A DNA stretch of 64,000 nt, taken from contig JBCCHB010000073.1 in the NCBI GenBank assembly GCA_039028975.1, positions 1 through 64,000 on the forward strand, read 5' to 3'. Every line of letters starts with the position of its first letter. The stretch's first letter is position 1. Below the pieces are notes generated by a model. That model did not search any database and was not told the origin of the DNA. It saw only the letters and a program-made list of their open reading frames with translations. Of the stretch, positions 1-8,491 are shown one piece after another. Position numbers and translations under genes: made by a program. The stretch comes from JAHBNG01 sp039028975. GTDB lineage: Bacteria; Chloroflexota; Anaerolineae; Caldilineales; Caldilineaceae.

Positions 1-410
1 GTGCATGGTTGCTTCCTTGTTAACTTTTTCTACTTTGGTTGCCTGCTTGGGCTTACCTTGAGAATCTTGCTTTGATTCACATCGGTCCTACACGGCCTCT
101 ATATGCAAGCTGCGGGGGGGACATGATCTTATCTGTCAGACGGCCTCTTTGGGACTTAGGTCTTTCACTGATTCTTAGCTCACTTTACCACAAGGTCTTT
201 CGTTATACTATGCCCTTTTTTGCTCTTTCCAGCATGCAACTTTACATAATGTCCAGACGCGCTTTTTTACAAGGTTTCGATCTTGCAGGGGGCAATATGG
301 GCGATTCGGGCAAAAACCTGTCAGGTCTAGGTCCGACCGCCTATTTCCGATAATGTATAGTATACAGTTATCATCGCCCGCCCTACATGGATGGGCTACT
401 ATGGCCAGCA
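1..410. other. Intergenic stretch with no supported gene
   Basis: No convincing coding sequence is seen. The short open frames here have no family resemblance, no good ribosome-binding site and odd composition. The only clear structure is a perfect 13-bp palindrome, TGTATAGTATACA, at 354-366, just downstream of the minus-strand reductase gene. It could be an operator or promoter element for a gene beyond the left edge, but nothing in the window shows which. Confidence 0.5.
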
Positions 411-1337
411 CTAAACGAATTCGGCTTCACGAGATCGAACAATAGCAGATACAACTTCATTATAAGGCGCTAATGTACCCACCTGAACTGCTACCTCCGG
501 AATGGCCCCGTTGATAAAGTCGATCTCAGATCGACGGCGCGCCATATGATCCTGTAGCATGGAAGGTCGAGCATTCAGAACGCCATTGGCAAAGTTGAGT
601 ATGTGGGCTTCCGGGTCGTCAAAGGAGAAAGGGACGCCACGGGCGCGTCCGGCTTCCCAGGCTTCAAACCCGCACCTGAGGGAAATTTCCCTTGAATGAG
701 GATCATCCAGCACCTCTCCTACAGTGCGGCCAAAGACCGTGCAGGGCGCGCTGACAGAGCAATTACAGATTAGTTTCTCCCAGACGAGTTGATCGATATT
801 ATCAAATGCTCTGGCATTAAATCCGGCCTCTGCCCACACGTGGACCACCTGCTCTACCCGTTCCGTTCTGCCACCGCTCATCTCACCAATATTGATCATC
901 GCCATTCCATTGTGATGCGTATGACCAGGCCCTTGTATCGAAGCCCCAAAGCCACCTCCAATACCCAGTAGAATGTTGGCGTTAGGTAAATATGCTTTCA
1001 TACGGTCTGCAGCACCGAGGCCATTTTGCATGGCCAGAATCAGCGTATTGTCGGTCACGAAACCTTTTATGGCTTGGGCTGCATTGGCCACATCGTGAGC
1101 CTTAGTAGCGATGACCATCAGATCACAGGAGCCAGCGTCATCGACTGCCGTTGATGCGTGGAGATTGTTGCGAACAGTTCGATCGCCACTGGCTCCTTCT
1201 ACACGCAAGCCGTCGGTGCGTATGGCATCAATATGTTCCTGCCAGCTATCGATGGCCCATACCTCATTTCCTGCATCAGCCAGAAGCCCCGCATAGATCG
1301 ACCCCATGGCGCCGGTTCCGATTACGGCAATCTTCAC
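411..1337 (-). CDS. Ketopantoate reductase family oxidoreductase (ApbA/PanE-like)
   Basis: A cytosolic NAD(P)H-dependent reductase of the 2-dehydropantoate 2-reductase fold, 308 residues, the normal length for the family. The N-terminus carries the Rossmann motif GTGAMGSIYAG (residues 7-17). The MVIATKAHD stretch (about 73-81) and the MQNGLG motif (about 103-108) are typical of PanE/ApbA proteins, and LVWEKLICNC (about 183-192) matches the conserved segment containing the catalytic lysine. In pantothenate synthesis the enzyme reduces ketopantoate to pantoate. Many bacteria have several paralogs acting on other 2-oxo or 3-oxo acids, and no other pan gene is present, so the substrate is uncertain. 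The start ATG overlaps the stop of the upstream SH3/M23 gene in an ATGA, so the two are probably translationally coupled, an unexpected pairing. Confidence 0.85.
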   Translation of the reverse strand: MKIAVIGTGAMGSIYAGLLADAGNEVWAIDSWQEHIDAIRTDGLRVEGASGDRTVRNNLHASTAVDDAGSCDLMVIATKAHDVANAAQAIKGFVTDNTLILAMQNGLGAADRMKAYLPNANILLGIGGGFGASIQGPGHTHHNGMAMINIGEMSGGRTERVEQVVHVWAEAGFNARAFDNIDQLVWEKLICNCSVSAPCTVFGRTVGEVLDDPHSREISLRCGFEAWEAGRARGVPFSFDDPEAHILNFANGVLNARPSMLQDHMARRRSEIDFINGAIPEVAVQVGTLAPYNEVVSAIVRSREAEFV

Positions 1338-4300
1338 AACTCGACCTCTTCTGTAATACCTGACGGGTCAATTCGAGGTGCTGTAGGGATTATCTCATCT
1401 CTCGATTCAGAGATCAGCACATACGAAGGCATGATGATCGATTCTGGGGGTAAGTATGGTAATGGATCTCTGAACCCACCCCATCCATCGCTGGTACTGA
1501 ACGGGTTGATACGAATAGCAAAGTGTAGATGGGGACCTGTGCTAGTGCCAGTATTGCCCGATTGGCCCAAGCCTGTACCCCGCCCAACACTTTGTCCTCT
1601 TTGAACAGAGGCGCGACTCATATGGGCATAGATGGATTGTCCCCATGCATGGGAAATGATGACATAGATCCCAAAGCCGTTCGGATCATTACCCACAACC
1701 AAAACGGTTCCATTATCAACTGAGATGAGATTGCTGCCAACAGGTGTAAAATAGTCGATTCCATTGTGACCCAAGAGCGGAACGCCACCAGGGGCAAACC
1801 GATTGTAGAATTGGGGATTTTCGCCCCACAGTTGGCCAATAGCAAAAACTCGATCCGTGGGTGAACCAAGGTAGGTGTGAGTGGCTTTATCTGGGATATC
1901 TGTTCCTGGCAATTTGGGCGCATCAATAAGAAGTTGATTCCCGCCAGCCGCTTCCGCTACCCAGCCGATCCGCTCCCCATCCGGCCCATTGGGCGTTATG
2001 CCACCAGCCCGCCACCAGGTCAGGTCGTCTTTGGTTGCTGGACCTTGAATGATGTTCAATGTGGTTCCACTGCGGAAGCCTCCCAATATATCGCTACTGG
2101 GTTTGTTAATATAACCAGCCGTCTTACGCACATTGACCGCATCCGCTGTGACAACAAGCTCATCTGCAACAAATACTCCATTCTGGCCGGTTGGAATGGG
2201 TGGTAACAGATTGGCATCGATCTTCTGTATCAGGGCTGTCCCAGCAGGGCTATCCTCCGCCATCCATCCGGTTAACTTCTCCCCGCTAGAGCCAGTAGCC
2301 TGTACATTCCACCAAACCAAATCATCTTCTCCCAGTGGACCACCTACTATAGACCCGGCTGTGCCAAACGGGATATCTGCCAGCACATCCAAGGCAGGTT
2401 TGTCGAAGTAACCTGGTGTGCGACGCATTCGCACAATATCGGTGGTTTTAAATGCATCGCCAATTGAAAAGCGCTGAGTCGTTCCACCCACATCAGGATT
2501 CGTTGTATCATCACCGTTGCCCGTGGGTATGGCCTCTAAAAGCAATATGCCGTTGGCCAGAGACTCGGCCATCCAGCCTTTGATCTTCTGGTTTTGATCA
2601 TTGGTTGTCTCCAGGTCCCACCAGGCCAATCCATCTGCGTTTTGGGGACCACGTAATACAGTAACAATTTGTCCATTCGGTACATCGAACACAATATCTG
2701 AGGACGGTTTACGGAAGAAGCCAGGGGTCTTGCGCATACGGACAATATCCAGCGTACGTAGCTGTTGCCCTGGTGTGAACTTGGCCTCCTCCCCTTGCGC
2801 CGATTCTTCTGTGGATCCCTTGGCTAGCAGGGCGTTTCCATTGAAGCTCTCGGCCATCCAGCCAGATACGGCTGCTCCACTAGGGTTGACTGTGTTCACG
2901 TTCCACCAGATTAGTCCATCTGCCTCAAGAGGCCCACCTATGACGGTTGCCTCTGTATCTTTTCCCACATCGGCCACCACATCAACGGCAGGTTGATTGC
3001 GGTAACCGGGTGTGCGACGCAGCCGAACGATAGTCAGTGTTTGAAGCCTATCACCTAATGCAAACTGGCCCGTTGCCGATGTTGGTGTACGCGGGTCTAT
3101 AATGCTAGGAGAATCACCACTCGAACCTTCATCGTCAAATTCTAGTAAGCGAGTTCCATCAGAGGTGGCTTCAGCCATCCACCCTTGGACTGTTGCCCCT
3201 AGGCTATCCTTACCCTTAACTTCCCACCATTTAAGTTCGTCAGCCACTCGTGGACCGCTAAGAACTTGAAGCGAGGTATTGAACGGGATATCTGTAATAA
3301 TGTCACCGATGCCCTTATTGCGGAAACCAGGGGTACGGCGCATTCTAACAATGTCTAATGTCCGGCCAGTCTTTAGAGCAGAAGTTGGCTCTGTTTTTGC
3401 AGGCGTGGTTGGTTTTGTCGTTGTTGGCGGCGTAATGGTTGTCGGAGGCGGCGGAACGGGAGAGATGGAAGTGGGCGTGCCTGATCCGATCTGATCTAAT
3501 AGCGATAGCCCGCGAGTGGTTGGTTCAAGCAGTGGAATACCCGTCGGTGACCCCTGAGCCAACCAGCCGTCAACAGAGCGCCCGCTTCTACTTTTGGCCC
3601 GCACTCTCCACCACACAAGGTCATCCTTATGGGTTGGCTGCCCATCTAAAATCTCAAGTACACTATCTTGTGGAATTTGGCTGAGGATGTCCCCAATGGG
3701 TTTATTTCTATACCCTGCGGAACGCCGCATATTGACAATATCCAGCGTATTGACCCGACTACCCGTGCGCAAAACTAGCGGATCAGGCGTAGAGACCTGC
3801 CAGCGATAATCAAAGCGCAGCGCCTCTTTAAAATCATCGATAACCCCTTGCTTTCCTTCGATGAACCACTTATCGATCTGAGGCCATCGATAGAGAATCA
3901 GCGCACGAATTTGCTGATTTCCTGGCTGTTTGTTCCAGTGGTCGATCTCACCATAAGCGCGCTGAACCCAGCCGATATTGCGATTGAGCCAGGGATCGTC
4001 CTCATCCGTTTCTGTTATGTAAACTGGGAGGTGGCGCATGGAGAGGGGGACAGCGTTCATAAAGTCCTGGTACGTACGAAATTGAAAGTGATAATTTTGA
4101 AAGGGTGGATCCATGCGACTTTCATCATGGATCAGGTTCGGATCGGCCCCGTGGGTATAGGTATGAATCGTAATGCCATCGCAACCATCCGATCCCAACT
4201 CATTTAATATATCCCGAAAGTACTGAATCCAGTCGCCAGCTAAGTTCCCGGGGTACTGAGTTTGGGCATTCCAGGGGGCCACTGAACCAATCAGCACCTG

Positions 4301-5077
4301 ATCATCTTCATGACCAGGTACGCTATGAATAGCGTCTCGGCAGAGGCGATAACAGTGGGCATAAAGCTGAGGAGTAATGACTTCCTTTGTTGAACGGGCG
4401 GTAGCCGCTGCTGCCTCTAGTCCATCCCCCGAAAAGGTCTCAACCGTCTCTAACGAATCTCTGTTGAGAGCACTAAATCGTTCAGGATTGCCCCGGCCCA
4501 ATGGATCACCCAATTCGGATAATTTTTGACCATCAGAATAGAGCTGGGCGTCACCCATCCCACCACTGAGAAAGCGAAGAAGTGGTGCCAAGAAGCGCTG
4601 CCAAAAGCCGCTCGGGGGGGCTGCTGGTTCGGGCGTTATGGGTTGACTTGTTGCGGGTTGGCTGGTTTCCGGTGTAGATGCGTGGGCTGATTCTGGTGCG
4701 GGTGACGCAGCGCGGGAGCTGCTTGCTGGCGGTCGCTCGACCTCGTAATTCATCTCGTTGCCAATGATCCAGATTTTGCAGCCACGGCTGTTTCTTACAA
4801 AATTGGCACAACGTTGAGCAAAGCTGCCATAGTGTTGGCTGTTGGGTATGGTCCCTGTTGAACCATACCCGTTATTGAGTCTTGCGATAATTCCTAAGTT
4901 CTGGTTACTCCATTGGGTAAAGTTCTTGCCGCTGTGGTTATTGGGATCGTGGCCCAATTCTTCGGTGAAGACAATCCAGCCTGGTCTGCTGGCTTCAATC
5001 ATATGACGTTCGCCACCAGGCTCATGAATGCCAAAGATATACTCCGAGTCGAAGAGTGGTCGAGGCATCTTATACAC
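1334..5077 (-). CDS. Multidomain glycosidase-like / six SH3 / M23 peptidase protein
   Basis: A 1247-residue mosaic protein. Residues 10-425 resemble a clan GH-A TIM barrel: Glu108 in IIGNEMN would be the acid/base and Glu356 in YITETDE the nucleophile. The barrel is interrupted by a Ser/Pro-rich segment at about 117-155 followed by a hydrophobic stretch (FWQRFLAPLLRFL). Next come six SH3-like repeats of about 105-115 residues, each with a DIVRMRRTPGF-type strand and a WW pair near the end, joined by Thr/Pro linkers. The C-terminus is an M23 endopeptidase/LytM domain with HNGIDY, SIYAHMS and GPHLHF zinc/catalytic motifs. SH3 plus M23 points to peptidoglycan or other cell-wall binding and cleavage. 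I see no N-terminal signal peptide (the start is MYKMPRPLFDSEYIFG), which is odd for such an enzyme; a second in-frame ATG three codons later does not change this. The gene ends in an ATGA overlap with the reductase gene. Domain assignment is good; the glycoside substrate is unknown. Confidence 0.85.
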   Translation of the reverse strand: MYKMPRPLFDSEYIFGIHEPGGERHMIEASRPGWIVFTEELGHDPNNHSGKNFTQWSNQNLGIIARLNNGYGSTGTIPNSQHYGSFAQRCANFVRNSRGCKIWIIGNEMNYEVERPPASSSRAASPAPESAHASTPETSQPATSQPITPEPAAPPSGFWQRFLAPLLRFLSGGMGDAQLYSDGQKLSELGDPLGRGNPERFSALNRDSLETVETFSGDGLEAAAATARSTKEVITPQLYAHCYRLCRDAIHSVPGHEDDQVLIGSVAPWNAQTQYPGNLAGDWIQYFRDILNELGSDGCDGITIHTYTHGADPNLIHDESRMDPPFQNYHFQFRTYQDFMNAVPLSMRHLPVYITETDEDDPWLNRNIGWVQRAYGEIDHWNKQPGNQQIRALILYRWPQIDKWFIEGKQGVIDDFKEALRFDYRWQVSTPDPLVLRTGSRVNTLDIVNMRRSAGYRNKPIGDILSQIPQDSVLEILDGQPTHKDDLVWWRVRAKSRSGRSVDGWLAQGSPTGIPLLEPTTRGLSLLDQIGSGTPTSISPVPPPPTTITPPTTTKPTTPAKTEPTSALKTGRTLDIVRMRRTPGFRNKGIGDIITDIPFNTSLQVLSGPRVADELKWWEVKGKDSLGATVQGWMAEATSDGTRLLEFDDEGSSGDSPSIIDPRTPTSATGQFALGDRLQTLTIVRLRRTPGYRNQPAVDVVADVGKDTEATVIGGPLEADGLIWWNVNTVNPSGAAVSGWMAESFNGNALLAKGSTEESAQGEEAKFTPGQQLRTLDIVRMRKTPGFFRKPSSDIVFDVPNGQIVTVLRGPQNADGLAWWDLETTNDQNQKIKGWMAESLANGILLLEAIPTGNGDDTTNPDVGGTTQRFSIGDAFKTTDIVRMRRTPGYFDKPALDVLADIPFGTAGSIVGGPLGEDDLVWWNVQATGSSGEKLTGWMAEDSPAGTALIQKIDANLLPPIPTGQNGVFVADELVVTADAVNVRKTAGYINKPSSDILGGFRSGTTLNIIQGPATKDDLTWWRAGGITPNGPDGERIGWVAEAAGGNQLLIDAPKLPGTDIPDKATHTYLGSPTDRVFAIGQLWGENPQFYNRFAPGGVPLLGHNGIDYFTPVGSNLISVDNGTVLVVGNDPNGFGIYVIISHAWGQSIYAHMSRASVQRGQSVGRGTGLGQSGNTGTSTGPHLHFAIRINPFSTSDGWGGFRDPLPYLPPESIIMPSYVLISESRDEIIPTAPRIDPSGITEEVEL

Positions 5078-5163
5078 TCCCAGAAGTTGAAGTTGTGAGA
5101 TAACATTGATTAATCATAACTCGAATTTTGATCATAACATGAATTAAATGACGTGTCTACTGA

Positions 5164-5192
5164 TTGACCTCTACATGTTTTTAAGGTATGGT
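5164..5192 (+). promoter_or_regulatory. Putative sigma-70-type promoter of the acyl-CoA ligase gene
   Basis: TTGACC (5164-5169) and TATGGT (5187-5192) are separated by 17 bp, about 150 bp upstream of the ligase start. The match to the bacterial housekeeping consensus is good, but it was found by eye only. Confidence 0.4.
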
Positions 5193-5246
5193 GGCTCCAG
5201 CTTATTTCTAATTGGCATACATATATGGCCAAGAAAGTTCTGTCCT

Positions 5247-5315
5247 TCCTTTATGGATTTGCCCAGAATGGATTGGTCAAAGGTCGAGACAAATCTTTTC
5301 TAGCGAAGTACAATA
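5247..5315 (+). repeat. Leader repeat, copy 1 (upstream of acyl-CoA ligase)
   Basis: About 69 bp ending TTTTCTAGCGAAGTACAATA align with few mismatches and small gaps to 7433-7500 upstream of the crotonase gene. The core GACAA..CTTTTCT.GCGAAGTA is also present, inverted, at 19996-20025. It could be a mobile palindromic element arm or a shared regulatory leader. Confidence 0.6.
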
Positions 5316-5339
5316 CGAATACTCTCCGGAGAAACACCT

Positions 5340-6932
5340 ATGATTTTTCGTAGCCCTTACCCTGATGTGACCATTCCTGATATGAACGTCTCTGACTTTG
5401 TCTTGAGCAATGCTGCGTCCCTTGGAGAGAAACCAGCCTTAATCGAAGGCAGTAGCGGACGCACCATCACCTTTGGTCAGTTGGCTACTTCCATTCAGAA
5501 GGTGGCTGCTAGCTTGGTTCGTCGCGGATTGAGGAAGGGTGATATTCTGGCCATTTACAGTCCGAATATTCCTGAGTACGCCATTGCCTTTCACGCTGTG
5601 GCTAAAGCAGGAGGCATCAATACCACGGTCAATCCACTCTACACGGCTGATGAACTGACCCATCAATTGAATGATGCTGGTGCCAAATTCCTAATGACGG
5701 TCCCCATGTTTCTGGATAAAGCTCAGGAAGCTGTAGTCCAAACGAATGTAGAAGAGATCTTTGTAATAGGTGATACGGATGGTGCCACGCCGTTTGCCGA
5801 GCTACTTGAAGGCGACGGTACATTCCCTCCTGTAGAGATTGAGCCAGCCAAGGATTTGGTGGTGCTCCCTTACTCTAGCGGCACGACGGGACTACCTAAG
5901 GGAGTGATGCTCTCTCACCGCAATCTGGTTGCCAACATGCTCCAAACAGATAATATTTCTGACGCAGCATTGGTGACCGAAGATGACATTGTTGTGGCCA
6001 TTCTGCCTTTCTTCCATATCTATGGCATGGTTGTGATCATGAATTACACACTTGCTAAGGGCGCTACGGTGGTCACCATGCCCCGCTTTGATATGGAGGA
6101 ATTCTTAGGTTTGGTGCAGAAGTATAGCATCACTCGTGCCAATCTGGTGCCACCCATTATTTTAGGCTTGGCCAAACACCCAGCAGTAGACAACTATGAT
6201 CTATCATCGCTTACCCTTTTGACCTCCGGCGCTGCCCCTTTGGGTAAGGATCTCATTGAGGCTACTAGTCAACGTATCGATTGTGTTGTAACCCAAGGAT
6301 ATGGTCTAACCGAGACCAGCCCAGTAACTCATGTACTGCCTGATAGTCGCTCTGCACTGAAACCCGGCTCCATTGGTCCAGCGATTTCCAATACAGAAGT
6401 GATGATTGTGGACGTTGCCTCTGGTGAAGCCTTGGGCCCTAACCAAAGCGGAGAAGTTTGGATCCGCGGCCCCCAAGTGATGAAGGGGTATCTCAACAAT
6501 CCGACCGCAACGGCTGGTTGCATAGACGACGAAGGATGGTTCCATACAGGCGATGTGGGATATGCTGATGAGGATGGTGATTTCTACATTGTGGATCGAG
6601 TCAAGGAGCTGATTAAGTACAAAGGATTCCAGGTAGCACCAGCCGAGCTAGAAGCCTTGCTCCTCTCTCATGAGGCAATTGCTGATGCCGCCGTAATTCC
6701 CAGTCCCGACGAAGAAGCAGGGGAAATCCCTAAGGCATTTGTGGTCCTCAAAGGTGCTCCGAAAGATGCTCCAAATGAGAATTGGGATGCAGATGCGCTA
6801 ATGGCATGGGTGTCTGGCCAAGTAGCCCCTCATAAGAAGATTCGCCGCTTGGCCTTTGTTGATGAGATTCCCAAATCGGCATCAGGCAAAATTCTGCGCC
6901 GTCTACTAGTTGAGCAGGAGAGAAGGGGATGA
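5340..6932 (+). CDS. Acyl-CoA ligase, 4-coumarate/medium-long chain type (ANL superfamily)
   Basis: An ATP-dependent ligase that forms an acyl-adenylate and then an acyl-CoA from a carboxylic acid; 530 residues, a normal ANL length. Motifs in order: the phosphate loop YSSGTTGLPKGVMLSH (about 179-194), the YGLTETSPV adenylate motif (about 321-329), the GEVWIRGPQVMKGY stretch, the hinge region GWFHTGDVGY, and C-terminal PKSASGKILRR with the catalytic lysine. The pattern fits 4-coumarate:CoA ligase-like and fatty-acyl ligases. The start ATG follows CGGAGAAACACCT, a usable ribosome-binding site. It converges with the SCP2-like gene and lies just before a dienoyl-CoA-isomerase-like crotonase whose leader is similar, suggesting the two act in the same acyl-CoA degradation route. 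The exact acid substrate cannot be read from sequence. Confidence 0.9.
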   Translation: MIFRSPYPDVTIPDMNVSDFVLSNAASLGEKPALIEGSSGRTITFGQLATSIQKVAASLVRRGLRKGDILAIYSPNIPEYAIAFHAVAKAGGINTTVNPLYTADELTHQLNDAGAKFLMTVPMFLDKAQEAVVQTNVEEIFVIGDTDGATPFAELLEGDGTFPPVEIEPAKDLVVLPYSSGTTGLPKGVMLSHRNLVANMLQTDNISDAALVTEDDIVVAILPFFHIYGMVVIMNYTLAKGATVVTMPRFDMEEFLGLVQKYSITRANLVPPIILGLAKHPAVDNYDLSSLTLLTSGAAPLGKDLIEATSQRIDCVVTQGYGLTETSPVTHVLPDSRSALKPGSIGPAISNTEVMIVDVASGEALGPNQSGEVWIRGPQVMKGYLNNPTATAGCIDDEGWFHTGDVGYADEDGDFYIVDRVKELIKYKGFQVAPAELEALLLSHEAIADAAVIPSPDEEAGEIPKAFVVLKGAPKDAPNENWDADALMAWVSGQVAPHKKIRRLAFVDEIPKSASGKILRRLLVEQERRG

Positions 6933-6948
6933 GGAAAATGAGAGGGGC

Positions 6949-7296
6949 TTACCCTCCGTTCTTCAGCAACTTTATGAGTGCCGGGGCCAATCCTGTATCC
7001 CCTTCGAATTGGAATTTACCCGCTTGAAAGGCTTCCCGTGGCGTTATCTCGGCATTGGCTAGTGCCAAGAAATCCTCATCTGATAACGTCACGGTGCAGT
7101 CCGCATCATCGCTTTGGCCTGGATAAATTTGGGCTTCAAGTTCAGTGAGATCGATGATCCAGCTCTCCTGATGTTTACCTGTTATTTTGACCTGAAGAAT
7201 ACCGTCGTGCTCGATAAAATCGCTGCCATTGCCGACTTGGGTCGTAAAGTTTTCAAAGACATCATTTAGAGTCTTTAGGGAAGTTGGTTTGGTCAT
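6949..7296 (-). CDS. SCP2 sterol-binding domain protein
   Basis: A 115-residue single-domain protein. The C-terminal half, DADCTVTLSDEDFLALANAE followed by a FQAGKFQFEGD segment, is the usual signature of the SCP2 lipid-binding fold (hydrophobic tunnel for fatty acyl or sterol ligands). It lies convergent to the acyl-CoA ligase with a 16-bp gap and precedes an enoyl-CoA-hydratase family gene on the other strand, so an accessory role in acyl-chain handling is plausible. The start has a GGAGGCACC ribosome-binding site. Confidence 0.8.
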   Translation of the reverse strand: MTKPTSLKTLNDVFENFTTQVGNGSDFIEHDGILQVKITGKHQESWIIDLTELEAQIYPGQSDDADCTVTLSDEDFLALANAEITPREAFQAGKFQFEGDTGLAPALIKLLKNGG

Positions 7297-7432
7297 GGTG
7301 CCTCCTTATTAAATTGGATGAATTATAATCCATCGCTATCCAAGGGGCGAATTTGAATCATACCTCTATAGATAGTCAGAGAATATAGATGCCCAGAAAA
7401 AGATTTTTGCCAAGAAGATGGGAATGCCTCCC

Positions 7433-7500
7433 TTCTTGGGATTTCTCCAGAATAGATTTGCCAAGAGTCGGGACAAGACTTTTCTGGCGAAGTATATCGA
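7433..7500 (+). repeat. Leader repeat, copy 2 (upstream of the crotonase gene)
   Basis: Second copy of the leader repeat at 5247-5315. It ends GGGACAAGACTTTTCTGGCG followed by AAGTATA and stops about 12 bp before the crotonase start. The same 3' core occurs in inverted orientation in the 19996-20148 palindromic element. Confidence 0.6.
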
Positions 7501-7511
7501 AAGGAAACCTT

Positions 7512-8324
7512 ATGCAATATCAACGTTTTCTTGTGACAACCGATGAACGGATTGCCCACGTGCGCTTTAACCGTCCAGAGAAGGCCAATGCATTGGATGC
7601 AGTGGGGTGGGCAGAGCTAAAGGAGATCTTTGAGGCGCTAGACCATGCGCATGATGTGCGTGTGATTGTTCTGAGTGGTGAAGGCAAACGCTTTTGTGCT
7701 GGTGCCGATCAGGAGTTCCTGGCGGGAGGCGTTCTGAGTGCCAACGATGAGAGCGCTGGACACGCTCGAGAAGCCCTCTATTATGGCATACTCAAACTGC
7801 AAGACCAGATTAGCGCCATCGAAGCTTGCCGCAAGCCGGTCTTGGCGGCCATCCATGGGGCATGCGTTGGGGGTGCAGTCGACATTATCAGCGCGTGCGA
7901 TTGCTGTTATGCGACCGAAGATGCGTTCATTGCCATTGCCGAAATCGATCTGGGTATTGTGGCAGATTTAGGAACGCTGCAGCGGCTGCCCAATATTCTG
8001 CCCAAGGGAATTATGCGAGAGCTGGCCTATACAGGCCGTCGCATGGCTGCTGCAGAAGCCAAGGAACGAGGGCTATTCAACGCTGTCTATGCTGACAAAG
8101 AGACCATGACGACCCAGGTCATGGCGATTGCCAGGATGATTGCTAGCAAATCACCCCTGGCGATTCGGGGCAGTAAGCAGGTTTTGAACTACAGTCAAGA
8201 TCACTCGGTAGAAGAGGGGCTACGTCACATTGCAACCTGGAATGCAGGAATGCTTCTTAACCACGACTTAAACGAGGCATTTACAGCCATGATGGAGAAG
8301 CGAGAGGCGAAATTCCGGGATTAA
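7512..8324 (+). CDS. Enoyl-CoA hydratase/isomerase, dienoyl-CoA isomerase (ECH1)-like
   Basis: A crotonase-fold protein of 270 residues acting on CoA thioesters. I place the start at the ATG at 7512 because it follows AAAGGAAACCT and gives the family's normal N-terminus; an upstream in-frame ATG at 7389 would add 41 unlike residues. The segments GGAVDIISACD, AIAEIDLGIVADLGTLQRLP and ELAYTGRRM closely follow the delta3,5-delta2,4-dienoyl-CoA isomerase group. The three acidic residues used by that enzyme (Asp in GGAVD, Glu in AEIDLG, Asp in VADLGT) are all present. It would shift double bonds in CoA esters of unsaturated acids during beta-oxidation. With the adjacent ligase and SCP2-like protein it forms a small fatty-acid or aromatic-acid module. 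A hydratase role is the alternative. Confidence 0.85.
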   Translation: MQYQRFLVTTDERIAHVRFNRPEKANALDAVGWAELKEIFEALDHAHDVRVIVLSGEGKRFCAGADQEFLAGGVLSANDESAGHAREALYYGILKLQDQISAIEACRKPVLAAIHGACVGGAVDIISACDCCYATEDAFIAIAEIDLGIVADLGTLQRLPNILPKGIMRELAYTGRRMAAAEAKERGLFNAVYADKETMTTQVMAIARMIASKSPLAIRGSKQVLNYSQDHSVEEGLRHIATWNAGMLLNHDLNEAFTAMMEKREAKFRD

Positions 8325-8452
8325 AACCGAAATTTAGATCGTTTGCCGAGTCCAATACTGCTAGTAAATACACCTTCTGCTGGCGGTGGCGCTATGAAAG
8401 CAGTCTTGTCATGGTTGCCCATATCCCCTGCGATTTTGCATGATTGGATACA

Positions 8453-8471
8453 TTGGATACAATGTATCCAA
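8453..8471. promoter_or_regulatory. Palindromic operator of the GntR gene
   Basis: TTGGATACAATGTATCCAA is a perfect 9-1-9 palindrome. A third copy of the half site (TTGGATACA) lies immediately upstream at 8444-8452, so an 11-bp inverted repeat with an 8-bp spacer is also present at 8443-8472. The palindrome overlaps a plausible -10 (TACAAT, 8458-8463; -35 TTGCAT, 8436-8441), as expected for autorepression by the FCD-type GntR protein encoded just downstream. Confidence 0.65.
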
Positions 8472-8491
8472 TCACAATAAAGGAAACAACT

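Noticed and set aside
39..353. 104-codon plus-strand open frame at the left edge
   Set aside because: No ribosome-binding site, no recognisable domain and composition unlike neighbouring proteins; treated as chance.
5340..8324. Carnitine/crotonobetaine (cai) pathway for the ligase and crotonase pair
   Set aside because: No CoA-transferase or carnitine-specific gene is present and the crotonase has dienoyl-CoA isomerase residues instead.
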